Position numbers and translations under genes: made by a program. From the NCBI RefSeq assembly GCF_008329705.1, contig NZ_VTSX01000011.1, positions 82,200 to 146,199 of the forward strand: DNA of 64,000 bases. The letters run 5' to 3'. The DNA comes from Chryseobacterium sp. SN22 (GTDB lineage: Bacteria; Bacteroidota; Bacteroidia; Flavobacteriales; Weeksellaceae). Below, in pieces: positions 8,231-17,075 of this stretch. Every line of letters starts with the position of its first letter. Within the stretch, counting starts at the first letter, position 1. Under the pieces are notes generated by a model, which made no database searches, was not told the origin of the DNA, and worked only from the letters and a program-made list of their open reading frames with translations.

Positions 8231-9040
8231 TTAAACAATGCGTTCTTCTTCTTTTCTTAGTACATTGTAAAACAGGCTTTTATCGAAACTGTTTTTTGCC
8301 GCCAGATACCCGATGTTGAAAATCTGTTCGAGACGGTCTTTCCGTCTTTCGAAAGTCCCGAAGGTAGAAAGTTCCTGGGATGAAATGAACCAGTCGCAGT
8401 GATCGAATTTGATCTTTTCGATGCGGTAGGAAAGCAGGTCGTAGGAACGGGAAACAATGGCTTTGATGGATTTCAGGTCACTGATCTGGATATCATGGGG
8501 TGGGGAAACGAAGACACCGATGAGCTTATCACAGTCTTTACGAATGATGTCCGCCGGAAAATTGTTCAGCACGCCGCCGTCGCAGTACATTTCATCACCA
8601 ATAATATAGGGGGTTGTCACGCCGGGAATAGAGCACGAAGCGATAATGGCATCCACAATTTTGAAGTTCTCGTCGAAAATCTTTTCGGTACCGCCTACGA
8701 GTTCGGTCGCCACGATTTTCACTTCTTTATCCAGATCTCCCAATTTCATATCTCCAAAAACAGGATTCAGGTAGTTCCGGAAAATTACGGACGAAACCAG
8801 TCCCGGCTGATTGAAGGCGAAATGCTTCCAGTTGAAGAAATAAACCGACTTAAAAAACTCCATGATTTCTTCAGGCTTTTTACCGACAGCGTACAGGCAC
8901 CCGACAATAGAACCTGCGCTGCAGCAGGACAGCACATCAACAGCAATATTTTTTTCAGCTAAGAATTTTAAAACCCCTGCATGGGCAATGCCTTTGGTTC
9001 CGCCTCCGGATAATACCAGTCCTACTTTCTCAGAATTCAT
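8231..9040 (-). CDS. Patatin-like phospholipase family protein
   Basis: A 269-residue patatin-fold acyl hydrolase. The oxyanion-hole motif SGGGTKGIAHAG is at residues 11-22. The nucleophile is Ser41 in CCSAGS (39-44), and the Asp of the Ser-Asp dyad is in the later MYCDGG segment. These enzymes release fatty acids from membrane lipids. The first glycine of the usual GxSxG elbow is cysteine here. No signal peptide or membrane helix is seen, so a cytosolic location is likely. It is a single gene flanked by repeat elements. Confidence 0.9.
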   Translation of the reverse strand: MNSEKVGLVLSGGGTKGIAHAGVLKFLAEKNIAVDVLSCCSAGSIVGCLYAVGKKPEEIMEFFKSVYFFNWKHFAFNQPGLVSSVIFRNYLNPVFGDMKLGDLDKEVKIVATELVGGTEKIFDENFKIVDAIIASCSIPGVTTPYIIGDEMYCDGGVLNNFPADIIRKDCDKLIGVFVSPPHDIQISDLKSIKAIVSRSYDLLSYRIEKIKFDHCDWFISSQELSTFGTFERRKDRLEQIFNIGYLAAKNSFDKSLFYNVLRKEEERIV

Positions 9041-9170
9041 GGATTAAATATAAGAAAAACAGAATAAAATAATGGGTCACATTTTTCCAGACCCGGCGAT
9101 TTTGCCATTTTTTAACACAAATAAAAATTAAATTAATATAAAGTGAACCCTAAGCAGAAACCAGATTAAA

Positions 9171-9212
9171 GGCTGAAAGAAGAAGCTTGATGCTGGAGCT
9201 TTTTGTTAACAT
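9171..9212 (+). repeat. Dispersed intergenic repeat, family 1, copy A (diverged)
   Basis: Matches the consensus GGAAGCTGGATGCTGGAAGT with several changes and keeps the TTGTTAACAT flank seen in copy F. Other copies: 37865, 50394, 54611, 55537 (inverted), 60372. Confidence 0.5.
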
Positions 9213-9290
9213 ATTTATGGATAATCTCTGATTAAACGCAGTGTTCACAAGGATTTTTTGCATGGATTGGGATATTATTTCCTTTCACAG

Positions 9291-9317
9291 GGGTACTTCG
9301 GCAAGCTCAGCATAATA
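9291..9317 (+). repeat. REP-like element, right member of the inverted pair
   Basis: GGGTACTTCGGCAAGCTCAG followed by CATAATA, one base different in the core from the copy at 8098-8125 and inverted relative to it. The 9041-9394 spacer holds this, family-1 copy A and a terminator. Confidence 0.6.
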
Positions 9318-9346
9318 AGCTGTGCTGAGTAATTCCTTTTAAGCAT

Positions 9347-9372
9347 TAAAAAAGCCCGGAGATTCCGGGCTT
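9347..9372 (-). terminator. Rho-independent terminator of the PH-domain gene
   Basis: On the minus strand AGCCCGG/CCGGGCT with a 5-base loop is followed by a run of T's. It lies 23 bases after the stop codon. Confidence 0.85.
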
Positions 9373-9394
9373 GCTGTATGTTTTGAATAGTCTG

Positions 9395-10009
9395 CTAATT
9401 ATTAATATACTTTTCGAAAATTTTCGAAAAATCTTTCTGGTTATATTTATCAAAACTGGTAGTATTCCAGGCGAAAATATACTCATTGATGGCTCTTAAT
9501 TCCTGGCTTTTAGAAACATTTTCCTGCTTTCCGGAAGCTACCGAAGTAATGGCTTTCTGAATGCTGTCGTTTGAGAAATTCAGCAACGAATGGTTGTGGT
9601 GAACTTCCTGCTGAATGGCCAGTAACGCTTTGTACAGGTCTTTCAGCTGATCGATCTGTCCTTTGGCCACACTGATCATCATCGGAACATTCCCGATATT
9701 GAATGAAATTTCCACATCCAGGTCAATGGTTCCCGCCGTCTGCAAAGCGATATTGGAAAAAGGGAACTGATAGTATTCGTATCGCTTCAGGACTCTTTTT
9801 TTATCCAGAGCACTTGCCCCGTCAATATGGATCAGGGCACGGTTGGTAAAACAGTATTCGTCCCTTCTGGATTTGATCAGGAAGAAAATTTTCTCGTTGT
9901 CTTCAGACAGGATATAATCATCAGAGTCTACCTTGTCATAATCCTGGGAAGAAATGATTTTCCCGATATCTCCCAATCCTAAAGCTTCTGCTGCCAGTTT
10001 TTTAAACAT
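9395..10009 (-). CDS. PH domain-containing protein, YvbH-like
   Basis: 204 residues. The first about 125 resemble the bacterial pleckstrin-homology domain of the Bacillus YvbH family (segments FFLIKSRRDEYCFTNRALIHIDG and YYQFPFSNIALQTAGTIDLDVEISF). The C-terminal helical part fits the oligomerisation extension of that family. No signal peptide or transmembrane helix is present. The function of these proteins is unknown. It lies 35 bases after the lpdA stop codon on the same strand and may be cotranscribed with it; a terminator follows. Confidence 0.75.
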   Translation of the reverse strand: MFKKLAAEALGLGDIGKIISSQDYDKVDSDDYILSEDNEKIFFLIKSRRDEYCFTNRALIHIDGASALDKKRVLKRYEYYQFPFSNIALQTAGTIDLDVEISFNIGNVPMMISVAKGQIDQLKDLYKALLAIQQEVHHNHSLLNFSNDSIQKAITSVASGKQENVSKSQELRAINEYIFAWNTTSFDKYNQKDFSKIFEKYINN

Positions 10010-10044
10010 CGATTGTTGTATTTAATTATTAGTTTATGTATTTA

Positions 10045-11433
10045 TTAAATATGAATCACTTCGCCATACGCAGCTGCAGCAGCTTCCATAATTGCTTCGG
10101 AAACTGTCGGGTGTGGGTGAATGGACTTGATGATTTCGTGACCTGTGGTTTCAAGCTTTCTTGCTACAACGGCTTCAGCCACCATATCGGTAACACCTTC
10201 ACCGATCATGTGACAGCCTAACCACTCACCATATTTCGCATCAAAAATTACTTTGATGAAACCGTCGGTATTTCCGTTAGCCGTCGCTTTTCCACTGGCA
10301 GAAAGCGGGAACTTCCCTACTTTGATCTCGTATCCTTTTTCTTTCGCCTGCTTTTCTGTAAGGCCTACTGATGCTACTTCAGGATGACAGTAGGTACATC
10401 CCGGGATATTGCCGTAATCGATTTTCTCTACGTGCATTCCTTTGATTTTTTCAACGCAGGTAATTCCTTCTGCAGAAGCAACGTGTGCCAGTGCCTGAGT
10501 CGGGATCAGATCTCCGATGGCATAGTAACCCGGAACAGAAGTCTCGTACCATTCGTTTACCAATACTCTTCCTTTATCCGTCTGAATACCCACTTCTTCC
10601 AATCCGATGTTCTCGATGTTGGCAGCGATTCCTACAGCAGAAAGTAAAATATCGGCTTCTAAAGTAATGTTTCCTTTTGCTGTTTTTACGGTAGCTTTTA
10701 CACCCTCACCGCTCGTATCCACGCTTTCTACGGAAGCATTGGTCATAATCTCGATGCCTGTCTTTTTCAGGGACTTTTCAAGGTGCTTGGAAATTTCTTC
10801 GTCTTCTACCGGAACGATGTTCGGCATAAATTCCACAACGGTCACTTTTGTTCCCATCGTGTTATAGAAATCGGCAAATTCTACTCCGATTGCTCCTGAA
10901 CCTACAACGATCATTGATTTCGGCTGCTCCGGAAGAGACAGCGCCTGTCGGTATCCGATCACTTTTTTACCATCCTGGGGAAGGTTAGGTAATTCTCTTG
11001 AACGTGCTCCGGTAGCGATAATGATGTGCGTTCCGGTATATTCGGTTGTTTTTCCTTCCTTATCGGTAACGGAAACTTTTTTACCTTTCTGAACTTTTGC
11101 CGTCCCCATGATCACATCGATCTTATTTTTCTTCATCAGGAACTCAATCCCTTTGCTCATTTTGTTGGCTACGCCACGGCTTCTCTGGATTACATTCGGG
11201 AATTCGAAGCTTCCCTCTACTTTATTTAATCCGTAATCTTCAGCGTGGTTGATATAATGAAAAACCTGCGCAGATTTTAACAAAGCTTTTGTCGGAATAC
11301 ATCCCCAGTTCAGGCAGATTCCTCCTAAGTTTTCTTTCTCGATAATGGCAGTTTTGAAACCCAATTGTGCTGCTCTGATCGCTGTAACATATCCGCCAGG
11401 ACCACTTCCGATGACAATAATATCGTAGTTCAT
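10045..11433 (-). CDS. lpdA: Dihydrolipoyl dehydrogenase (E3)
   Basis: 462 residues; the FAD-dependent E3 subunit shared by 2-oxo acid dehydrogenase complexes and the glycine cleavage system. It reoxidises dihydrolipoamide with NAD+. The FAD-binding GSGPGG motif is at residues 9-14. The redox-active disulfide is Cys40-Cys45 in GGICLNWGCIPTK. A second Rossmann motif (GSGAIGVEFADF) follows, and the catalytic dyad is His441-Glu446 in HPTVSE. All catalytic elements are intact. It is not next to E1 or E2 genes; a fused E1 gene lies at 40971-43403. Confidence 0.95.
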   Translation of the reverse strand: MNYDIIVIGSGPGGYVTAIRAAQLGFKTAIIEKENLGGICLNWGCIPTKALLKSAQVFHYINHAEDYGLNKVEGSFEFPNVIQRSRGVANKMSKGIEFLMKKNKIDVIMGTAKVQKGKKVSVTDKEGKTTEYTGTHIIIATGARSRELPNLPQDGKKVIGYRQALSLPEQPKSMIVVGSGAIGVEFADFYNTMGTKVTVVEFMPNIVPVEDEEISKHLEKSLKKTGIEIMTNASVESVDTSGEGVKATVKTAKGNITLEADILLSAVGIAANIENIGLEEVGIQTDKGRVLVNEWYETSVPGYYAIGDLIPTQALAHVASAEGITCVEKIKGMHVEKIDYGNIPGCTYCHPEVASVGLTEKQAKEKGYEIKVGKFPLSASGKATANGNTDGFIKVIFDAKYGEWLGCHMIGEGVTDMVAEAVVARKLETTGHEIIKSIHPHPTVSEAIMEAAAAAYGEVIHI

Positions 11434-11605
11434 TATTATAAAAATTTTTATGCGAATTTAAGGAAAAATATTGGAAATGACGCACTCCCTGAAATTGGCA
11501 GGCAGCGAAATTTCAGGATTCTTTTTAATGGTAAAAATGATATTTTCATTCATATAGGAAGAGATCCTTCAGGCACGTAAATTTTATTTAAAAATAGAGA
11601 TAATA

Positions 11606-11637
11606 AAAAGTCCGTTTCAAGAATGAAACGGACTTTT
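11606..11637 (-). terminator. Bidirectional rho-independent terminator
   Basis: A perfect 13-bp stem, AAAAGTCCGTTTC with GAAACGGACTTTT, and a 6-base loop. T runs on both strands allow termination from either side; it serves the small secreted gene just upstream on the minus strand. Confidence 0.85.
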
Positions 11638-11661
11638 ATCTATTAAATTAAACGGTTGACG

Positions 11662-11925
11662 CTATCTTGCACTGCTCAGCAGACGCTTTTCGTTGGCATA
11701 TCTTTCATTCAGCGCTCTCAGCTGGTCTCGCTTCATTTTTTTCGTCGCCAAAGGATGATTCAGGATTAGCTTTCTTTCGGTATTGTACTTTCTGGCCAGT
11801 TCCTGGGATTTGCTGTTTGCCAGCTGACCTTTTGAAGGGTGCGGCGGTGCCGGCGGACGTCTCTGCCCGTAGATGTTCATCGATAATCCGAGCAGAATGA
11901 CGGTTGATATTAAAAAATTTTTCAT
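11662..11925 (-). CDS. Small basic secreted protein
   Basis: 87 residues: a signal peptide ending in NIYGQ, a proline-rich stretch RRPPAPPHPSKGQ, then a strongly basic helical region (KKMKRDQLRALNERYANEKR). It contains no cysteines. No family is recognised; the mature protein of about 65 residues looks like a small helical hairpin. It has its own terminator, and the glycosidase gene at 12027-14684 ends 100 bases upstream on the same strand. The signal peptide and terminator support a real gene. Confidence 0.6.
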   Translation of the reverse strand: MKNFLISTVILLGLSMNIYGQRRPPAPPHPSKGQLANSKSQELARKYNTERKLILNHPLATKKMKRDQLRALNERYANEKRLLSSAR

Positions 11926-12026
11926 GATGTGTACTTTTGCTGAATGATTTCAATGTAAATGATTCTCCATTAATTTCATTCCGTTACCAATCAATGATCA
12001 GCAGATATCATACCATATTTTTAGGA

Positions 12027-14684
12027 TTATTTTATTTCTATGTTCCATTTCAGCGGAAGGTTCTTTGAGGAGTTTCCGACCAAAATCCGGTAGGTTCCTT
12101 TTTCCACGGTCCAGTTCATTTTTTCATCCAGAAATTGCAGCTCTTTTACCGGAACTTCGATGGAAACCTGCTTTGATTCTCCCGGTTTTAAATAGACTTT
12201 CTGAAAACCTTTCAGTTCGATAATGGGCCTGGAAACCGAAGCCAGCAGGTCTTTTACATACAATTGCACCACTTCACTTCCTGCTCTCGAACCAGTATTT
12301 TTTACATTCACTTTAGCGATAATGGTGTCATTGGCGGAATAAGCGGACTGATTGAGTTCCAGCCCCGAAATTTCAAAAGTCGTATAGTTTAATCCGAAGC
12401 CGAACGGATACAGCGGTTCGCCGCTCAGATCGTAATAATCGTTTCCTCTTCCGGTGGGATGATGGCTATAAGATAAAGGCAGCTGCCCTTCTTCCACCGG
12501 GAAAGTAACCGGCAGTTTCCCGGACGGATTTTCTGCTCCGAACAGTACTTTTGCTATGGCATTTCCGCCTTCTTCCCCTGGATACCAGACGTCGAGAATG
12601 GCTCCGACCTCATCTTTCCAATCCGTTGTTTTTATAGCAGAACCACCGACCAAAACCACAGCAACCGGTTTATTTAATTTTGAAACTTCATGAATAAATG
12701 GTTCCTGGTTTCCCGGCAGGCTCAGCGAAGAGCGGTCCTGGAATTCCCCTTCATGAATTCCGGCCGTTACGATGATATAATCTGCATTTTTTGCCAGTTT
12801 TAAGGCTTCATTAAAATCTTTCAGCTCATCATTTAATCCATAATTCCAAATCAGCTCAATGTTGGCTTCGCCCCTGTTTTCATGGAACTCTACAACAATG
12901 TCACAGGACTGGCCTTTTACAAAATCAAAATCCATTGTTTTGGTGGAATAGCTCAGCTTCTCCCAGTTATCGATCAGCAATTTCCCGTTAAGGTATAACC
13001 TGAAACCGTCGTTTCCACGGAGGCCTAGCTGGTATTTTCCGGACTCCGGCGCCTGAAGCTTTCCGGTCCAACGCACGCTGTAGTTATCAGGCTGAAGCTT
13101 TTCCGGATCCGGCGAATATAAGGTCCATTTGAAATTCAGCTGTTCGTCCTGTTTTTCAAAAGCAGGATTTCCTTTCAGGTCTGAATTGGCAAAATAATTT
13201 CCCTGCAGCCCTTTTTTGTTTCCGTAAGATAAAAATTCAGCAGGAACAGTGGCAAACTTCTTCACGTTCCAGTCGATTCCTTTTGAATACGTGATTTCAA
13301 TATTCTTATTTTTAACGAAATTTTGAATTCCTTCAAGAATGCTTACTTTTTTATTTCCCGGACCGGAATAACCGCCGAGTCTCGCATCTGCCGCATCGGT
13401 TCCTACGACCAAAATCTTGCTTATATTTTCCGGAACGGGAAGGGTTTTGTTATCATTCTGAAGCAGGACAAAAGATTCGACAGCGGTTTTTTCCGCTAAA
13501 GGCTTATGGTTGAGTTTCTTTAAAGCGTCAATATCTTTATCTGAAACGTAAGGGTTTTCAAAAAGCCCGAGTTCAAATTTTGCTCTCAATACCCTTGCCA
13601 CGGCGTCATCAATCCGTTCTCTTGAAATCCGTCCGTCCAGGAACGGCGGGATGAAAAGCTGATAATGCTTGTATTCGGTCTGGAAAATGACATCCAGTCC
13701 GGCATTGATGGCCTGTGCCGAAGCATCATCATAATCTTTTGCCGTAAAATGCAATACATTGGCTCCGCCGACGGCGCTGGCATCACTGATGACAAATCCT
13801 TTGAAATTCCATTCCTTTTTTAATTTTTCCGTCAGCAGCCAGTGGTTTGCGGTCGAAGGCCTGCCGTCCAGCAGATTGTAGGATGTCATCACCGAACGGC
13901 TCTTTCCCTGATGAAAAGCTTTATCAAAAGGAATCAGATGTGTTTCCTCCAGATACCTTCTGCTCCAGTGGATCGGATAAGAATCGCGTCCGCCTTCACC
14001 AACGTTTGCCAGGAAGTGTTTCGGGGTGGTAATAATTCCCATATTTTCAAAAGAACTGACAAAGCTTACGCCCATGACTGAAGTCAGGAACGGATCTTCG
14101 CCGTAGGTTTCCTCGGTTCTTCCCCATCGGACATCATTTGCTAAGTTCACCACAGGTGTTAAAATCTGCCGGATTCCTCTTAATTTTGATTCCTTGGCGA
14201 TGGCAGTCGAGACCTGCTTCATAAGGTCGGGATTAAATGTCGCGGCAAGACCGATGGCTTGGGGAAAAGCCGTGGCTCCTTCGCGTACCAGCCCATGTAA
14301 AGCTTCATCAAACGGAATAATCGGAATTCCCAGCCTTGATTCTTCAATGAAATATTTCTGGATGGCATTTATTTTTTGGGCCAGTTTCTCCGCATCCTCA
14401 TTGGCGTTGTAGGTCAGCATCTGACCGGCTGCACCGCCGCCCTGGTTTCCGGCACTCACCTGCAGCCCGAAAATCCCGTGTGCATACTGCCCTTTCGGAA
14501 CATTTTCGAGATCACCTGGAATCATGAAGCACTGCCAGAATTTTTCTTCAGGCGTCATTCTTTTCAGCAGATCCTGAACCCTTGCTTCAACAGGCTGTTT
14601 TGGATCTTTATACAAAGGTTTCTGGGCAGAAATAAAAACGGAACCTAATAATGAAATTCCAATGAATGTGAGGTTTAACTTCAT
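12027..14684 (-). CDS. Glycoside hydrolase family 3 beta-glucosidase with PA14 domain
   Basis: 885 residues with a signal peptide ending near SAQK. The GH3 N-terminal barrel holds the catalytic nucleophile Asp301 in GFVISDAS, and the GH3 C-terminal domain follows. A PA14 domain is inserted at about residues 492-616 (GLQGNYFANSDLKG to IELIWNYG). A fibronectin III-like domain (about 800-875) ends the protein. PA14 insertions in GH3 enzymes shape the substrate entrance. Periplasmic exo-beta-glycosidase; the precise sugar cannot be read. Its ATG overlaps the fucosidase stop codon by one base, so the two are translationally coupled. Confidence 0.92.
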   Translation of the reverse strand: MKLNLTFIGISLLGSVFISAQKPLYKDPKQPVEARVQDLLKRMTPEEKFWQCFMIPGDLENVPKGQYAHGIFGLQVSAGNQGGGAAGQMLTYNANEDAEKLAQKINAIQKYFIEESRLGIPIIPFDEALHGLVREGATAFPQAIGLAATFNPDLMKQVSTAIAKESKLRGIRQILTPVVNLANDVRWGRTEETYGEDPFLTSVMGVSFVSSFENMGIITTPKHFLANVGEGGRDSYPIHWSRRYLEETHLIPFDKAFHQGKSRSVMTSYNLLDGRPSTANHWLLTEKLKKEWNFKGFVISDASAVGGANVLHFTAKDYDDASAQAINAGLDVIFQTEYKHYQLFIPPFLDGRISRERIDDAVARVLRAKFELGLFENPYVSDKDIDALKKLNHKPLAEKTAVESFVLLQNDNKTLPVPENISKILVVGTDAADARLGGYSGPGNKKVSILEGIQNFVKNKNIEITYSKGIDWNVKKFATVPAEFLSYGNKKGLQGNYFANSDLKGNPAFEKQDEQLNFKWTLYSPDPEKLQPDNYSVRWTGKLQAPESGKYQLGLRGNDGFRLYLNGKLLIDNWEKLSYSTKTMDFDFVKGQSCDIVVEFHENRGEANIELIWNYGLNDELKDFNEALKLAKNADYIIVTAGIHEGEFQDRSSLSLPGNQEPFIHEVSKLNKPVAVVLVGGSAIKTTDWKDEVGAILDVWYPGEEGGNAIAKVLFGAENPSGKLPVTFPVEEGQLPLSYSHHPTGRGNDYYDLSGEPLYPFGFGLNYTTFEISGLELNQSAYSANDTIIAKVNVKNTGSRAGSEVVQLYVKDLLASVSRPIIELKGFQKVYLKPGESKQVSIEVPVKELQFLDEKMNWTVEKGTYRILVGNSSKNLPLKWNIEIK

Positions 14685-16126
14685 TACTGAATAATTTGAA
14701 TAACAGTTGCATATTTTAATCCGGTTCTCTGTTCGGGTAATTGAACATCAATGGAATTTCCGGTTTTTTTCCACTGAATTTTGCCTGGCAAGCCAAGTAT
14801 CTTCAATGATTTCGGCTTATAATTTTCAGGGATTTCAAAATGTAAGGTTGAAGGAGACTTATACTCTGTTTTTTCATCCAGATGGAAAACATTCACCGTT
14901 TTTCCGTCTTTGCTTCGGGTATAATAAAAATTCCCGTCGTGATAAGGAGCGATGCTGCGCGTTGCAAAAACAGCCGACTGGTTTTTGTCCATCCAGCCTG
15001 AAATTTCTTTTAATCTTTCATAAACGACAGGATCATAATCACCGTTCGGACCGGGCGCAATGTTCATCAGGTAATTTCCGCCCCTGGAAATGATTTTCAC
15101 CAGCGTTTCGATGATCTTCTGGGAGGATTTGTAGTTATCGTTCGGCACATAGGAAAACGAATCGCCCATCGTAATACAGCTTTCCCAGGGAATATCCAGC
15201 GCCTTTTCAGGAACCGCCTGCTCGGGTGTTACATAATTTTCCCATTTTCCGGGAACGGTACGGTCCACCACAATGATTCCGGGCTGATTTTTCCGTGCCA
15301 TCGTCCCGATCTTGTCCATATCGATGTCCTGCTCTACCTTAATGGTCCTTTGCCATTCTACCTTCGGATCAATGGTATGGAAAGGGCGCACCCAGCCTCC
15401 GTCCAGCCAAAGGATATCAATCTTTCCATAATTGGAGGTGATTTCATTAAGCTGGTTGAAGGTAAATTTTTTAAAGCTTTCCCATCGTTCCGGGTATTTC
15501 TTCGGATCGTAATTCACGTTCCGGTCTTTCGGCGGGAAATATGACCACCAGTAATCGTCGGAATGCCAGTCTGGTTTTGAAAAATAAGCGCCTATTTTAA
15601 AACCTTCATTTCTAAAGGTACTGAAAATTTCTTTCGTGACATCCGACTTCGGATTCGTGGAAAAAGGCGTTTTGGAAGATGTGATTTTATAGTCCGACTC
15701 TTTGGTGTCGAACATAGCAAAGCCATCGTGGTGTTTTGTAGTAAAGACTACATATTTCATTCCGGCTTTTTTTGCTGCATCTGCCCATTTTTGTGGGTTA
15801 AATTGTGTCGGATTGAATGTCGTCTGCAGGTTTTCGTAATTTTTCAGATATTCGTTATACGATTTACCATGTTCCGGCTTTCGCTGGGTCCAGGATTCAT
15901 CTTCCGGGCAGAGACTCCAGCTTTCCACAATTCCCCACTGGCTATAGGTTCCCCAGTGCATGAAAAGCCCGAATTTCAGGTCCTGCCAGTTTTCAAGATT
16001 CTGTACTACCAAGGGATCTGTAGGTTTCTGATAGCCTTCGGAGACGTTGTGGGCCTGAGAAAAAAGAGCAGATGAAAGAAATAAAGAAGAGAACAATAAG
16101 GTTTTCGTTTTGGGCAAGATGAACAT
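14684..16126 (-). CDS. Alpha-L-fucosidase, glycoside hydrolase family 29
   Basis: 480 residues with a signal peptide (hydrophobic stretch 8-23, cleavage near SQA). It is a GH29 barrel with the family segment FGLFMHWGTYSQWGI and the histidine pair in TTKHHDGFAMFD. The nucleophile is Asp242 in DILWLDGGW. A C-terminal beta domain ends the protein. It removes terminal L-fucose from glycans by a retaining mechanism. First gene of a two-gene unit with the GH3 enzyme, suggesting stepwise trimming of fucosylated oligosaccharides in the periplasm. No SusC/SusD pair lies nearby. Confidence 0.93.
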   Translation of the reverse strand: MFILPKTKTLLFSSLFLSSALFSQAHNVSEGYQKPTDPLVVQNLENWQDLKFGLFMHWGTYSQWGIVESWSLCPEDESWTQRKPEHGKSYNEYLKNYENLQTTFNPTQFNPQKWADAAKKAGMKYVVFTTKHHDGFAMFDTKESDYKITSSKTPFSTNPKSDVTKEIFSTFRNEGFKIGAYFSKPDWHSDDYWWSYFPPKDRNVNYDPKKYPERWESFKKFTFNQLNEITSNYGKIDILWLDGGWVRPFHTIDPKVEWQRTIKVEQDIDMDKIGTMARKNQPGIIVVDRTVPGKWENYVTPEQAVPEKALDIPWESCITMGDSFSYVPNDNYKSSQKIIETLVKIISRGGNYLMNIAPGPNGDYDPVVYERLKEISGWMDKNQSAVFATRSIAPYHDGNFYYTRSKDGKTVNVFHLDEKTEYKSPSTLHFEIPENYKPKSLKILGLPGKIQWKKTGNSIDVQLPEQRTGLKYATVIQIIQ

Positions 16127-16393
16127 TAAGTTTAGTTTTTGCTAATTTAATCATCCTTTAAGGAATTCACAAACGGTTTTTCAAAAGAACAATTAGAGAC
16201 TGTTTATCAAATAAAGCACATTAGATTTCAGGTTTCAGGATTTTGGCGTGTTCAGATTACACCAGATTGAAAAGTCCTTGATTTTTTTATCCGTAAAGCT
16301 ACAGCTTCCTCATTCTGCATCCAGCCTGTAACATTCATTCTATAACCTTTATCCGTAAGACCGTATCCGTTATTTTAATTCAAAATTTTACAA

Positions 16394-16401
16394 TACATTT
16401 G
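16394..16401 (+). promoter_or_regulatory. -7 box of the Crp/Fnr gene
   Basis: TACATTTG fits TAnnTTTG 32 bases before the ATG. The rest of the 16127-16433 spacer shows nothing else distinct. Confidence 0.55.
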
Positions 16402-16433
16402 TTGACAATACGTATTAAACTTATTCCCCATCT

Positions 16434-16997
16434 ATGCAGGAACTTATTGATTTCGTCAGAAAAGAAGCCGGCCAGCTGAGTGAAGATAACCTGTCTTCCG
16501 TAATTTCCAGGTTCCATCCCAAAACACTCCGTAAGAAACAGCTGCTGCTGAAACGCGGACAGATTGCGGACCGGTATTATTTCCTCATAAGCGGTGCACT
16601 GCGTTTTATTTACGGGGATGACTGTGAGCTGACGGCCTGGATTGTACTGCCCGGAGAATTCTTCACGGAAATTTCCAGTTTTAAGCCCCAGCAGCCTACC
16701 CGTTTCAATATTGAAGCCATAGAAGAAACCGAACTCTGTTATATTGAAAGAAAAGATATGGAGATGCTGTACCGGCAATTGCCCGCCTGGCAGGAATTCG
16801 GACGGAAGATTTGGGAATCGATGGCCATGCGGATGATCGATGAAATTATCCGGTTCCAGACCCTGACGGTGGAAGAACGCTACCTTGAATTTTTAAAGCA
16901 GCCTGATTTCATGCAGCGCGTATCGGTAAAACAGCTGGCCTCTTATCTGGGCATTACCCCGAATGCCCTCAGCCGGATCCGGAAAAACATCCGGTAA
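16434..16997 (+). CDS. Crp/Fnr family transcriptional regulator
   Basis: 187 residues: a cyclic-nucleotide-binding-like beta-roll (about 20-110, with LKRGQIADRYYFLISGALRF and LPGEFFTEISSF) and a C-terminal helix-turn-helix (VSVKQLASYLGITPNALSRIRKNIR). This short form is abundant in Flavobacteriia. Most lack the residues that bind cAMP, and I do not see a clear phosphate-binding cassette here. It is followed after 78 bases by the NmrA-like and hydrolase genes on the same strand, so it probably controls those genes; this is inference from position. Confidence 0.88.
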   Translation: MQELIDFVRKEAGQLSEDNLSSVISRFHPKTLRKKQLLLKRGQIADRYYFLISGALRFIYGDDCELTAWIVLPGEFFTEISSFKPQQPTRFNIEAIEETELCYIERKDMEMLYRQLPAWQEFGRKIWESMAMRMIDEIIRFQTLTVEERYLEFLKQPDFMQRVSVKQLASYLGITPNALSRIRKNIR

Positions 16998-17075
16998 CCT
17001 GAAAAGCTACCAGATGGTAGTTTAAGACAGCCTGATAATTCCTAGTTTTGACTGTTAATATAAATCATTATAATT

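Noticed and set aside
12027..16126. Full polysaccharide utilisation locus around the GH3 and GH29 genes
   Set aside because: No SusC/SusD pair or dedicated sensor is adjacent; the SusC-like barrel at 31620 is 15 kb away in a different gene group.
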